From: Chryseobacterium indologenes
GTDB lineage: Bacteria; Bacteroidota; Bacteroidia; Flavobacteriales; Weeksellaceae
NCBI GenBank assembly: GCA_016025055.1
Contig: CP065590.1
Location: 2,728,001 to 2,792,000, forward strand
DNA: 64,000 bases
Reading direction: 5' to 3'
The notes under the pieces: model-generated
The model's input: the letters and a program-made list of their open reading frames with translations, nothing else
Database searches by the model: none
Told to the model about the DNA's origin: nothing
Part shown: one piece after another, positions 54,842 to 62,901 of the stretch
Position numbering within the stretch: the first letter of the stretch is position 1
Layout of the letters: the number at the start of each line of letters is the position of its first letter
Position numbers and translations under genes: made by a program

Positions 54842-54933
54842 GTAATCTTGATTTTTATTAAACCACCATTACTTAGGATGCGTTATGAAAAATAATGATG
54901 GCCATATGTGAACCATACCTTACAAATTTACAA

Positions 54934-54970
54934 AAAAGACGCTTTAAATAAAGGATTTAAAGCGTCTTTT
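54934..54970 (-). terminator. Strong terminator of hmgA
   Basis: Arms aaaagacgctttaaat (54934-54949) and atttaaagcgtctttt (54955-54970) form a perfect 16-bp stem with a 5-base loop. The minus strand continues with a T run. Confidence 0.85.
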
Positions 54971-55009
54971 GTATGTATTCAGTAATACTTTTTGATCATT
55001 ATAACAAGT

Positions 55010-56161
55010 TTATTCCAGCCATGAAGTTTTGTATGACGGATCTTCCACTTTTAAAGCTTCTTCCGTGATTTTTAACGGACGGAAAGGATCTACCATTACT
55101 GCATATTCTTCGGTGAACTTTTTCCCGATACTTCTTTCCATAGCGCCAGGGTGAGGCCCGTGTACGATTCCTCCCGGGTGAAGCGTGAAGTCCATCAGGT
55201 CGATATGATTTCGGCTCATAAAGTCTCCTTCCGTATAGAACAATACTTCATCAGAATCGATATTTGAGTGGTTGTAAGGTGCCGGAATCGCTTGTGGATG
55301 GTAATCATACATTCTTGCACAGAATGAACACACTACGAAATTATGCCCTTCAAAGTTCTGATGTACCGGAGGGGGCTGGTGAATTCTCCCTGTGATGGGT
55401 TCGAAGTTTTTGATATTAAATTTATAAGGATAAAAATATCCGTCCCAGCCAACTACATCAAACGGATGTGTTGCATAGATGAAATCTGTAATCTGGTTTT
55501 CTTTTTTTACTTTGATTAAAAATTCTCCTTTTTCATCAACAGGTTCTTTGAAAGCAGGAGCAATCATATCCCGCTCACAAAAAGGAGAATGTTCCAAAAG
55601 CTGCCCGAATTCATTTCTGTATCTCTTCGGAGTGTAAATAGGAGAGTGGCTCTCCAGGACAAAAAATACGGTATCATCAGATTTTAATTCTACCTGGTAA
55701 ATGGTTCCTCTCGGGATAATCAGATAATCACCGGTTACAAAATCAAGATCTCCTACAAATGTTTTTAAAACTCCGGTTCCCTGATGAACATATAAAAGTT
55801 CGTCACATTCAGCATTTTTATAGAAATAATCCATCGATTTTCTTGGCTTTGCCAATCCCATTTTCAGGTCGTTGTTCATCAAAAGGATCTTACGGCTGTC
55901 CATAAAATCATCTTCAGGAGTGACATTCATTCCCTTAAACATTCTTGGAGTAATGTTTTTTTCTACCGCAATTTTGGGCGTTACATCCTTAGGCTCACCA
56001 ATTGATTTGATCTGCGTGGGGCGGTGAATATGATATAACAGTGAAGAAATTCCATGAAAGCCTTCTGTTCCAAAAAGCTGCTCATAGTAAAATTTATCTT
56101 CCGGAGACTTAAAGATAGTGTGTCTTTTTGGTGGGATATTTCCCGCTAGATGATATCTCAT
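55010..56161 (-). CDS. hmgA: Homogentisate 1,2-dioxygenase
   Basis: This 383-residue cupin-type dioxygenase has DYFYKNAECDELLYVHQGTG, GDYLIIPRGTIY, HPFDVVGWDGYFYPYKFNI and GRIHQPPPVHQNFEG. The iron-site region is SDEVLFYTEGDF plus HPGGIVHGPHPGAMERS. It opens homogentisate to maleylacetoacetate. No maleylacetoacetate isomerase gene is seen in the window, so that step must be elsewhere or spontaneous with glutathione-like thiols. Confidence 0.94.
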   Translation of the reverse strand: MRYHLAGNIPPKRHTIFKSPEDKFYYEQLFGTEGFHGISSLLYHIHRPTQIKSIGEPKDVTPKIAVEKNITPRMFKGMNVTPEDDFMDSRKILLMNNDLKMGLAKPRKSMDYFYKNAECDELLYVHQGTGVLKTFVGDLDFVTGDYLIIPRGTIYQVELKSDDTVFFVLESHSPIYTPKRYRNEFGQLLEHSPFCERDMIAPAFKEPVDEKGEFLIKVKKENQITDFIYATHPFDVVGWDGYFYPYKFNIKNFEPITGRIHQPPPVHQNFEGHNFVVCSFCARMYDYHPQAIPAPYNHSNIDSDEVLFYTEGDFMSRNHIDLMDFTLHPGGIVHGPHPGAMERSIGKKFTEEYAVMVDPFRPLKITEEALKVEDPSYKTSWLE

Positions 56162-56250
56162 TTTACTTTCATATGTAGTTTCTCAAATTTAATCATTTTT
56201 CATGAATTGATTATACCAATATTTTTTTAGGTGTTTTGTGTTTCGAAAAT

Positions 56251-56274
56251 AATTGTTAGCTTTGTCTAACAATT
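56251..56274 (+). promoter_or_regulatory. Promoter of the TonB receptor unit with an overlapping palindromic operator
   Basis: TAGCTTTG (56257-56264) matches TAnnTTTG, with TTTTG about 18 bases upstream as -33. It lies inside a perfect 9-bp inverted repeat, AATTGTTAG (56251-56259) and CTAACAATT (56266-56274), so a bound repressor would cover the -7 element. Confidence 0.6.
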
Positions 56275-56282
56275 ATTATTTC

Positions 56283-58352
56283 ATGAAACGAATATTATTC
56301 TCTGTTACTTTTTTATCCTCCTATTGTTTTGCTCAGCAGACCGACAGTTTAAGTTTATCTCCAAACAAAAACATAGATTCTGCAAGGGTTTCAAAAAAAG
56401 AGATGAAAACAAGTACGATCGATGATGTGGTGGTTACCGGAACCATAAAACCGGTCAGCAGGTCAAAAAGCCCTGTAGCAGTAGAAATCTACAGTCAGAA
56501 ATTTTTCCAGAAAAATCCGACGCCAAGTATTTTTGAAGCCATTGCCATGGTGAACGGGGTAAAACCTCAGCTTAACTGTTCGGTTTGTAATACCGGAGAT
56601 ATTCATATCAACGGATTGGAAGGACCTTACACAATGATTCTGATTGACGGAATGCCGATAGTAAGTTCCCTTTCCACAGTCTATGGATTAAGTGGTATAC
56701 CCAACAGCCTTGTGGACAGGATAGAGGTGGTAAAAGGACCGGCCTCTTCAATTTACGGTTCTGAAGCGATGGGAGGAGTGATCAATATAATTACCAAAAA
56801 TGCATTAACAGCTCCCAAGTTAAGCGTTGACCTCATGACGAGCACCTGGGCTGAGAATAATCTGGATCTTTCCACTAAGTTTAATGTGGGAAAGAAGGCG
56901 GCGTCTTTATTAAGCTTGAATTATTTTAGTTTTCAGGAAAGAATAGATCAGAATAAGGATAATTTCACTGATACCACTTTACAAAGCAGAATTTCTGTTT
57001 TCAACAAATGGAATTTCCAGCGAAAAGATAACCGGCAGGCGAGTTTTGCGATGAGATACCTTTATGAAGACCGTTTTGGAGGTGAAATGCAGTGGAACAA
57101 ATCTTTCAGAGGAAGTGATGAGGTCTACGGTGAAAGTATCTATACCAACCGTGCAGAGATTTTCGGATTGTATCAGTGGCCGATGAAAGAACATATTGTT
57201 ACTCAGTTCTCTTATAATTATCATGACCAGAATTCTTTTTATGGGGCTAATCCATATAATGCTCTGCAGAAAGTAGCGTTTGTACAGACCTATTGGGACA
57301 GGAGTTTCGGAAAACACGATATTACAGCCGGATTGACTTTTAAAAGAACTTTTTACGATGACAACACACCGGGAACCCTGGCTTCTGATGGAATCACCAA
57401 TGCACCGATGAAGTCTCCGATATGGGGTGCTTTTATCCAGGATCAGTGGGAAATTAACGACAAAAATACGTTATTGCTGGGCTATCGTTATGATTACGAT
57501 AAAGTACATCATTCGGTACATTCTCCAAGATTTGCATGGAAATTTTCCCCGACCCCTTACCACACCTTACGTTTCAATTTTGGAACAGGTTTCAGAGTGG
57601 TAAATTTATTTACGGAAGACCATGCAGCGTTGACAGGTTCCCGGGAAGTTGTGGTAAAATCAGACCTTCAGCCTGAAAGATCCGTAAACGGGAATTTGAA
57701 TTATATCTGGAAAATTCCTGTCGGAACCCGGATGCTGCATCTTGATGCTTCGGCATTTTATACTTATTTCAGTAATAAAATTGTCGGTGATTTTGATTCT
57801 GACCCGAATAAAATTATTTATGATAACCTCCACGGATACGGAATCTCCAGAGGGGCTTCCCTGAATGTTGATTTTACATTCCAGTTTCCGCTGAGTGTCA
57901 ATTTGGGGGTAACCTATCTTGATGTGTACCAGAAATATGATAATGAAAATCAGAAAACACAGCAATTGCATGCTCCAAAATGGAGTGGAACTTATAATTT
58001 AACCTATAAATTTCCAGGTAATCTGACCATCGATTTTACAGGACAGTTTTACGGACCGATGAGGCTTCCTGTGCTGCCTGATGATTATCGTCCGGAATAT
58101 TCACCGTTTTATTCTCTGGCTAATATTCAGGTTTCAAAAAGTTTCAAATCCGGATTTGAAGTGTATTGCGGGGTTAAAAACCTCTTCAATTTTACTCCAA
58201 AAGATCCTTTGATGAGACCATTTGACCCGTTCGATAAACACGTTAATGACCCCGTTAATAACCCGAACAATTATAATTTCGATACGGCATATGGCTATGC
58301 ACCGATGCAACGTATCAGAGGATTTCTGGGAGTAAAATATACCCTGAAGTGA
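56283..58352 (+). CDS. TonB-dependent outer-membrane receptor with a Cys pair in the plug
   Basis: This protein has 689 residues from ATG 56283 (MKRILFSVTFLSSYCFAQQ, a normal signal peptide; the start at 56253 would precede the promoter). The TonB-box region is IDDVVVTGTIKP. The plug contains LNCSVCNTGDIHINGLEGPYTM, with a C-x-x-C pair unusual for this fold, then RIEVVKGPASSIYGSEAMGG. The barrel ends with a beta-signal. A thioredoxin-like gene overlaps its stop by 4 bases. The ligand is unknown; a metal or metal complex would fit the cysteines and operator (inference). Confidence 0.9.
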   Translation: MKRILFSVTFLSSYCFAQQTDSLSLSPNKNIDSARVSKKEMKTSTIDDVVVTGTIKPVSRSKSPVAVEIYSQKFFQKNPTPSIFEAIAMVNGVKPQLNCSVCNTGDIHINGLEGPYTMILIDGMPIVSSLSTVYGLSGIPNSLVDRIEVVKGPASSIYGSEAMGGVINIITKNALTAPKLSVDLMTSTWAENNLDLSTKFNVGKKAASLLSLNYFSFQERIDQNKDNFTDTTLQSRISVFNKWNFQRKDNRQASFAMRYLYEDRFGGEMQWNKSFRGSDEVYGESIYTNRAEIFGLYQWPMKEHIVTQFSYNYHDQNSFYGANPYNALQKVAFVQTYWDRSFGKHDITAGLTFKRTFYDDNTPGTLASDGITNAPMKSPIWGAFIQDQWEINDKNTLLLGYRYDYDKVHHSVHSPRFAWKFSPTPYHTLRFNFGTGFRVVNLFTEDHAALTGSREVVVKSDLQPERSVNGNLNYIWKIPVGTRMLHLDASAFYTYFSNKIVGDFDSDPNKIIYDNLHGYGISRGASLNVDFTFQFPLSVNLGVTYLDVYQKYDNENQKTQQLHAPKWSGTYNLTYKFPGNLTIDFTGQFYGPMRLPVLPDDYRPEYSPFYSLANIQVSKSFKSGFEVYCGVKNLFNFTPKDPLMRPFDPFDKHVNDPVNNPNNYNFDTAYGYAPMQRIRGFLGVKYTLK

Positions 58353-58810
58353 AAACTTTTATTTTATTTTTAATGTTTGTGCCCTGTCTTTGTCTGTCTC
58401 AGATGAAGACAGGCACTTTTTCTGAAATGGAGGTTTTGCAAAAAGAAGCTCCCAAGCCTGTGGTCATTCACCTTTACACAGACTGGTGTGCGGTTTGCAA
58501 AATAGAATCTTTCCGTCTGAATAAGGATAAGGACGTGGTGGATATAATGAATGAGCATTTTTATCTGATCAATTTTGAAGCTGAAAAAACCAGGGATAAA
58601 ATTAATTTTCAAGGTCAGGAGTTTGAATATCTATCCAATGGAAGTTCCGGAATCCATGAACTGGCACTTGCACTGTCGAAAAATAAAAATCAGCCGGTCT
58701 ATCCTTTGTGGGTATTCCTGGATAAGAATCAGAATTTAGTATATTATCAGGAAGGGCAGATGACACCTCAGCAAATGAAGCAGAAATTGAAAGAAATTTC
58801 TGCTCTATAA
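58349..58810 (+). CDS. Thioredoxin-like exported protein (CxxC)
   Basis: This 153-residue protein starts at GTG 58349, inside the receptor's stop region (AAGTGA). A short signal (MKTFILFLMFVPCLCLSQ) precedes a thioredoxin fold with the active-site pair C-A-V-C in YTDWCAVCKIESF and a cis-Pro-like P-L-W-V-F-L-D. It is of the Thioredoxin_7/DsbD-gamma type that reduces or repairs periplasmic thiols. Coupling to a receptor with a C-x-x-C plug suggests the two proteins act together (inference). Confidence 0.85.
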   Translation: MKTFILFLMFVPCLCLSQMKTGTFSEMEVLQKEAPKPVVIHLYTDWCAVCKIESFRLNKDKDVVDIMNEHFYLINFEAEKTRDKINFQGQEFEYLSNGSSGIHELALALSKNKNQPVYPLWVFLDKNQNLVYYQEGQMTPQQMKQKLKEISAL

Positions 58811-58882
58811 TTTGGTATACTTTTATTGGAAAACGCAATGGAAGACGCAAGGATTTTATCTGCGATAAAATGGGATATATTT

Positions 58883-58933
58883 TTTAAAGCCACGAATGCA
58901 CGGACAAAATCTATGTGTCTATGTGGTTTTAAA
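58883..58933. repeat. Imperfect hairpin repeat of the 'accacatag' family
   Basis: The left arm tttaaagccacgaatgcacg (58883-58902) and the right arm from ctatgtgtctatgtggtttt (58911-58933) form an imperfect inverted pair. The right arm shares ctatgtg and ctatgtggtt with the repeats at 13833 and 61052. It lies in the 240-base gap between the thioredoxin-like and cupin genes. Confidence 0.55.
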
Positions 58934-59050
58934 ATTTTATATTACATATGATCGGTCTACACATGCTGAAAACCTTTGATTTTCTTGCTCCTTACAACAT
59001 CTTGTTTATTTTCTTTATGATTTAAAGTTTGTGAGAATTATCCCAATCTT

Positions 59051-59527
59051 TTAATCACTAGTATCCGCATCTATCAAAACAGCCAGCTGAATACAAGGTT
59101 CATCGGAACGGTTGCTCCACGCATGACGTGTTCCTCTTTGAATGATAATGTCACCGGATTTCAGGAGGGTTTCGCCTTCTTCCATGATCAGATACAGTTC
59201 ACCGGAAAGGATAATGATATAATCTACAGTTTGAGTTTGGTGCATCATCGGATGAGGTTCATTTTTTTTCCATTCTATGCCTAAATTTTTATCCGGCGGA
59301 ACGACTACATATCGGAAATAAGTGCCGTTTTTTGGTGTTTTCGGAAATCCGGTATTGGGAATTCTGGTTTCAAAATCCAGGCTTGCCGGCATTTTTTGTG
59401 TATTCCAAACATCAGAAATGATGAGTCCCGGAAAATGTTCTACAGCGTTTTCTACCGTTTGATCTTCGACGATAACTGATTTTCCGTCTTTGATTCCTGT
59501 GACGATGCGTCTTGGTATGGTCTTCAT
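59051..59527 (-). CDS. Cupin-domain protein
   Basis: This 158-residue single cupin has a metal-site first motif around EPHPMMHQTQTVDYIIILSGE (about 90-110) and the second motif GDIIIQRGTRHAWSN (about 128-142). A histidine lies in each, and the usual glutamate of the first motif is not clear. The N-terminal 80 residues are a family extension with FPGLIISDVWNT. Its function is unknown; relatives are aromatic-ring or sugar-modifying enzymes or binding proteins. It ends 3 bases before the ADH gene starts reading the same way, so the two probably share one transcript. Confidence 0.75.
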   Translation of the reverse strand: MKTIPRRIVTGIKDGKSVIVEDQTVENAVEHFPGLIISDVWNTQKMPASLDFETRIPNTGFPKTPKNGTYFRYVVVPPDKNLGIEWKKNEPHPMMHQTQTVDYIIILSGELYLIMEEGETLLKSGDIIIQRGTRHAWSNRSDEPCIQLAVLIDADTSD

Positions 59528-59530
59528 AGG

Positions 59531-60520
59531 TTAATGTTTCATGATAAGTTTATGGCCCCCGGTCTGGTTGTTTTTAAGAATCGAATGTGCCTGAAGAACT
59601 GTTTCCAAAGAAAGGTTACCGATTATTCTGTATTGGGGAGGTGCAATGATTCCGGATTCAATCATATTTTTGATTGTAATAAGACTGTCTTGATAGTAGT
59701 CGTACTTTTTGATCATACTGTAGGTATAATTGGAAATATTCATCATCAGAGCCCCTTTATTAAAGAGCATCTCGTGAGCGGTTTTAGTAACGAGAGCAGT
59801 TACATCCACATAGGTACCGTTAATTTTCAGTACTTCTGCCGTGGCTTCAGACATGGAGTTTCCCACCAGATCGATTCCATATTCGAAAGGCTGGTCATTA
59901 TTGGCTTTTAAAATATTCTGGAGAAGATTTTCTTCTTTGTAATTGATAATCTGATGATTTTTCAACCCTATATTGATAAGGCTCTGCCTGTTTTCTTCAC
60001 TGCCGACGGTTGCGGTAATTTGACGGATATTATGGGCTAATAAAAGTTTTACCAGAAATGACCCGACCCCGCCCGCAGCACCTGTGATAAGGATGGTATT
60101 TTCCGGATTTAATTTCAGACGGTTAAAAATCTGCAGAGATGTAAGTCCTACCGAGGGAATAGAGGCTGCCTGTTCAAAAGAAATATTGACTGGTTTAAAA
60201 GCAACAATAGCTTCGGGAACACAGATATATTCTGCGTATGTACCATTGCTTCCCATAGATCCACTGCCACAGAAGACTTCGTCTCCGATATTGAATCGGG
60301 TAACACCCGCTCCTTTTTCTACAACAATTCCGGATAGTTCACGGCCCAATATGGGTGAACTGATGAGTTTTCTCTCCAGCTCATTTTCGAGCATCTGATA
60401 ATCGATGGGATTAAAACCGCTTGCTTTGATCCGGATTAAAACTTCATGATCTTTTGGAAGAGGTTTTTCTGCGGTACCATTTTCCAGGGTTCCGTTTTTA
60501 TTTAAAATAACTGCTTTCAT
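59531..60520 (-). CDS. Zinc-independent NADP-dependent alcohol dehydrogenase / quinone oxidoreductase
   Basis: This protein has 329 residues from ATG 60520 (MKAVILNKNGTLENG). A longer in-frame start at 60760 would run through the hxlR operator region. It has the GroES-like first half with SGFNPIDYQML and GREL-S-G, then the Rossmann motif LITGAAGGVGSFLVKLL near residue 145. Zinc ligands of classical ADHs are absent, so it is of the quinone-oxidoreductase type. It is divergent from hxlR and is the likely regulated target. Confidence 0.88.
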   Translation of the reverse strand: MKAVILNKNGTLENGTAEKPLPKDHEVLIRIKASGFNPIDYQMLENELERKLISSPILGRELSGIVVEKGAGVTRFNIGDEVFCGSGSMGSNGTYAEYICVPEAIVAFKPVNISFEQAASIPSVGLTSLQIFNRLKLNPENTILITGAAGGVGSFLVKLLLAHNIRQITATVGSEENRQSLINIGLKNHQIINYKEENLLQNILKANNDQPFEYGIDLVGNSMSEATAEVLKINGTYVDVTALVTKTAHEMLFNKGALMMNISNYTYSMIKKYDYYQDSLITIKNMIESGIIAPPQYRIIGNLSLETVLQAHSILKNNQTGGHKLIMKH

Positions 60521-60536
60521 ATGATTAATTTGAATA

Positions 60537-60544
60537 CAAATGTA
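60537..60544 (-). promoter_or_regulatory. -7 promoter element of the ADH/cupin unit
   Basis: TACATTTG on the minus strand, 16 bases before the ADH ATG at 60520. Confidence 0.6.
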
Positions 60545-60558
60545 AAACGGGAATAGTT

Positions 60559-60566
60559 TATATTTG
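60559..60566 (+). promoter_or_regulatory. -7 promoter element of hxlR
   Basis: TATATTTG matches TAnnTTTG. It sits just before the palindrome at 60569, so the transcription start would lie inside it. Confidence 0.6.
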
Positions 60567-60568
60567 CT

Positions 60569-60592
60569 ACTAGTTAACCAATGGTAACTAGT
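60569..60592. promoter_or_regulatory. Candidate HxlR operator
   Basis: Perfect 8-bp arms ACTAGTTA (60569-60576) and TAACTAGT (60585-60592) around ACCAATGG lie in the 90-base divergent gap. The position overlaps the hxlR start site and lies upstream of the ADH promoter, which suits control of both genes. Confidence 0.65.
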
Positions 60593-60610
60593 TACCTTCA
60601 TGAAACTATT

Positions 60611-60988
60611 ATGGCAAAAATTATTGAAAACGGAGTTGAAAGAGAGGCAAGCTGTACCGAAGAACTGTTTGCGATGCGTGACAGCCTGGATGTCCTGGGA
60701 GGAAAGTGGAAACTGATGATACTGAGATATCTTACCAACAGACCGGATCAGATGATCCATTTTAAAAAACTGGAACGAAGTATCGAAGGGATTTCTGCTA
60801 AAATGCTGAGTAAAGAATTAAAAGAACTGGAAACCAATTTACTGATCACAAGAACGATTCAGGATACGAAACCCATCACGGTAACCTATGCAGTAACTGA
60901 ATATGGGAAATCAGTATTTCCGGTGACAGAAACCCTGGTGAACTGGGGAATACTTCATCGTGAAAAAATCAAAGAATCGATGGGATAA
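60611..60988 (+). CDS. HxlR-family transcriptional regulator
   Basis: This protein has 125 residues from ATG 60611. It is a winged helix with ELFAMRDSLDVLGGKWKLMILRYLTN, the DNA-reading segment FKKLERSIEGISAKMLSKELKELE, and C15 near the N-terminus (EASCTEEL). In many HxlR proteins such a cysteine senses electrophiles or quinones. It is divergent from the quinone-oxidoreductase-like gene, a standard arrangement (as yodB-type pairs). It probably represses itself and that gene until a reactive compound appears (inference). Confidence 0.9.
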   Translation: MAKIIENGVEREASCTEELFAMRDSLDVLGGKWKLMILRYLTNRPDQMIHFKKLERSIEGISAKMLSKELKELETNLLITRTIQDTKPITVTYAVTEYGKSVFPVTETLVNWGILHREKIKESMG

Positions 60989-61051
60989 TTATAATTAGCG
61001 GAAAAGGCAAAGATGTCGGAATATTATATGCGAAAAGACATTTTACATGAT

Positions 61052-61097
61052 CTATATGTCTATGTGGTTTAAAATTTTTTACCATATAGACACATAG
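61052..61097. repeat. Hairpin repeat of the 'accacatag' family
   Basis: The left arm ctatatgtctatgtggt (61052-61068) and the right arm accatatagacacatag (61081-61097) pair at 15 of 17 positions (the mismatches allow G-U pairs) around a 12-base AT loop. It shares words with the repeats at 13788 and 58911. Confidence 0.7.
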
Positions 61098-61158
61098 GCT
61101 TTTGAATGGCTATAAATTATTGTTTCGGCAGATCAGTGGAATCACTGAAATAGAAAAA

Positions 61159-61188
61159 AATCCTCACACTCGGGTAGAGCTGAGGATT
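61159..61188 (-). terminator. Terminator of the glycine betaine operon
   Basis: Arms aatcctca (61159-61166) and tgaggatt (61181-61188) are followed on the minus strand by a T run. Confidence 0.7.
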
Positions 61189-61216
61189 GTAAGAAATACC
61201 AAATTGTATCGTTGTT

Positions 61217-62071
61217 TTATTTTTTATCCAGCCAGCTATTGATCAGTTCAGTGTGATCTTCCACCCACTTTTGAGCGGTAGCTTCCTTATTCTTGCTGGT
61301 TTCCATTTTCATTAACAGGTCATTCATCGTTTCATCGTCAAAATGAAGCTTTGAAAAAAATGTGGCCAACTCAGGGTGGTCTTGGGCAAAGCTTTTTCTT
61401 GAATAGGTTTTTATCTCTTCAGCTTCTCCATATATCTTTTTAGGATCATCTAGAAACTTCAGTTTCATTTTACCAAACATCCAGTGTGGCTGCCATCCGG
61501 TGACCACAACCCATTCGTTGCGCTGTATGGCATTCTGTAATTCAGTGATCATGGCAATGGTGGAGGAGTTGATCTGCTTGTAATCCAGGTTATAATCGAC
61601 AATGGCTTTATCGGTTCCGGTCGTCAGTCCTGCTCCTTTTTCAATTCCAATAATTCTATGGCTGAATTGATTCTGATACTGGTTGAGTTCTTCGATAGAA
61701 TGGATAGGGACATATTCAGGAACCACCAATCCTATACGTCCATTATCATAATTCGTTCCCAGCTTCGTTAATCCGGGAAATTTTGCCAGTTTTTTAGCAT
61801 GGGTATGGGGAAGCCAGACTCCCATGAAAAGGTCTGTATCTTCATTATTCATCGAAGCCATAATCATATCGGTAGAAGCTTTTTGGACGATAACATGATA
61901 ACCCTGCTTGTCCAGAATGGCTTTGGCGACGTGGGTCATGGCAACATCTTCTGCCCAGCCATCTACCATTCCGATGGTGATATATTTAGAGTTTTTGATG
62001 TTTCCACATGAGTTTAATGCAGCGAATACTATCATTAACATGGGAAAGAACAGGTATTTTAATTTCTTCAT
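61217..62071 (-). CDS. Glycine betaine/proline ABC transporter, substrate-binding lipoprotein
   Basis: This 284-residue protein has a lipoprotein signal (modified cysteine in ALNSC-GN). The mature part is an OpuAC/ProX-type binding protein. The betaine-cage region is MVDGWAEDVAMTHVAK, with MGVWLPHTHAK and VVTGWQPHWMFGKMKLKFLDDP; its tryptophans would form the aromatic box for quaternary amines. It follows the permease gene after one base. It is anchored in the periplasm and delivers osmoprotectants. Confidence 0.9.
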   Translation of the reverse strand: MKKLKYLFFPMLMIVFAALNSCGNIKNSKYITIGMVDGWAEDVAMTHVAKAILDKQGYHVIVQKASTDMIMASMNNEDTDLFMGVWLPHTHAKKLAKFPGLTKLGTNYDNGRIGLVVPEYVPIHSIEELNQYQNQFSHRIIGIEKGAGLTTGTDKAIVDYNLDYKQINSSTIAMITELQNAIQRNEWVVVTGWQPHWMFGKMKLKFLDDPKKIYGEAEEIKTYSRKSFAQDHPELATFFSKLHFDDETMNDLLMKMETSKNKEATAQKWVEDHTELINSWLDKK

Positions 62072-62072
62072 T

Positions 62073-62900
62073 TTATTGCTTTTTCTTTACAAATCCCTGG
62101 GTAATACGATCTAGGATAATGGCCAGGATCACAACAGACAGTCCACTTTCAAATCCTAATCCGATATCCAGGTTATTAATTCCTTCCAGCACTTTTTCAC
62201 CGAGACCGCCTGCGGCAATCATTCCGGCAATCACTACCATGGATAATGATAAAAGTATGGTTTGATTGATCCCTGTTAAAATAGTCTTCATTGCTAAAGG
62301 CAGTTCAACTTTAAAAAGAATCTGACGGCTGGTCGCCCCAAAAGCTCTGGCAGCTTCCACGATATCTTTAGGAACAGATTCAATTCCTAATGTTGTTAAT
62401 CGTACAGCCGGTGGCATGGCAAAAATAATCGTCGCAAAAGCACCCGGAACTTTCCCGATACTGAAGAACAGCACGGCAGGAATCAGGTAGACAAATGCGG
62501 GCATTGTCTGCATCAAATCAAGTAAAGGACGGATGATTTTTGCTGCTATTGTATTTTTTGCTGCCAAAATTCCAAGAGGGATGGAAATGACCAGAGCGGT
62601 AAGGGTTGATACAAAAATAAGAGCCAGGGTTTCCATGGTTTCTTTCCATAATCCCATTAAAAAGATTAAACTTAATCCTGTTAAAGTGACAACGGCAACT
62701 GCTTTTCCGGCTTTCCATAAGGCCAGTAAAGTAACAAATAGGATAATGACATAGAAAGGTGTGTTGATCAGCACCCATTCAATCCCCATGATAGAGGCAT
62801 TTCCTACATGTTTTATAATGTCAAATACAGGTTTTCCGTTTTCTGTGAGCCAATTGATTGCAGTTTCTACATATTGACCTATATCTATAGTTTTATTCAT
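62073..62900 (-). CDS. Glycine betaine/proline ABC transporter, permease
   Basis: This 275-residue permease has about 6-7 helices. The cytosolic EAA loop that meets the ATPase reads EAARAFGATSRQILFKVELPLAMKTIL, and KMPPAVRL-like FAMPPAVRLTTLG precedes it. It is encoded between the ATPase (1-base gap) and the binding protein (1-base gap). It forms the membrane channel of the OpuA/ProW type. Confidence 0.92.
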   Translation of the reverse strand: MNKTIDIGQYVETAINWLTENGKPVFDIIKHVGNASIMGIEWVLINTPFYVIILFVTLLALWKAGKAVAVVTLTGLSLIFLMGLWKETMETLALIFVSTLTALVISIPLGILAAKNTIAAKIIRPLLDLMQTMPAFVYLIPAVLFFSIGKVPGAFATIIFAMPPAVRLTTLGIESVPKDIVEAARAFGATSRQILFKVELPLAMKTILTGINQTILLSLSMVVIAGMIAAGGLGEKVLEGINNLDIGLGFESGLSVVILAIILDRITQGFVKKKQ

Positions 62901-62901
62901 C

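Noticed and set aside
60521..60760. 80-residue N-terminal extension of the ADH
   Set aside because: It would be read through the hxlR gene and its operator. Homology starts at MKAVILNK.
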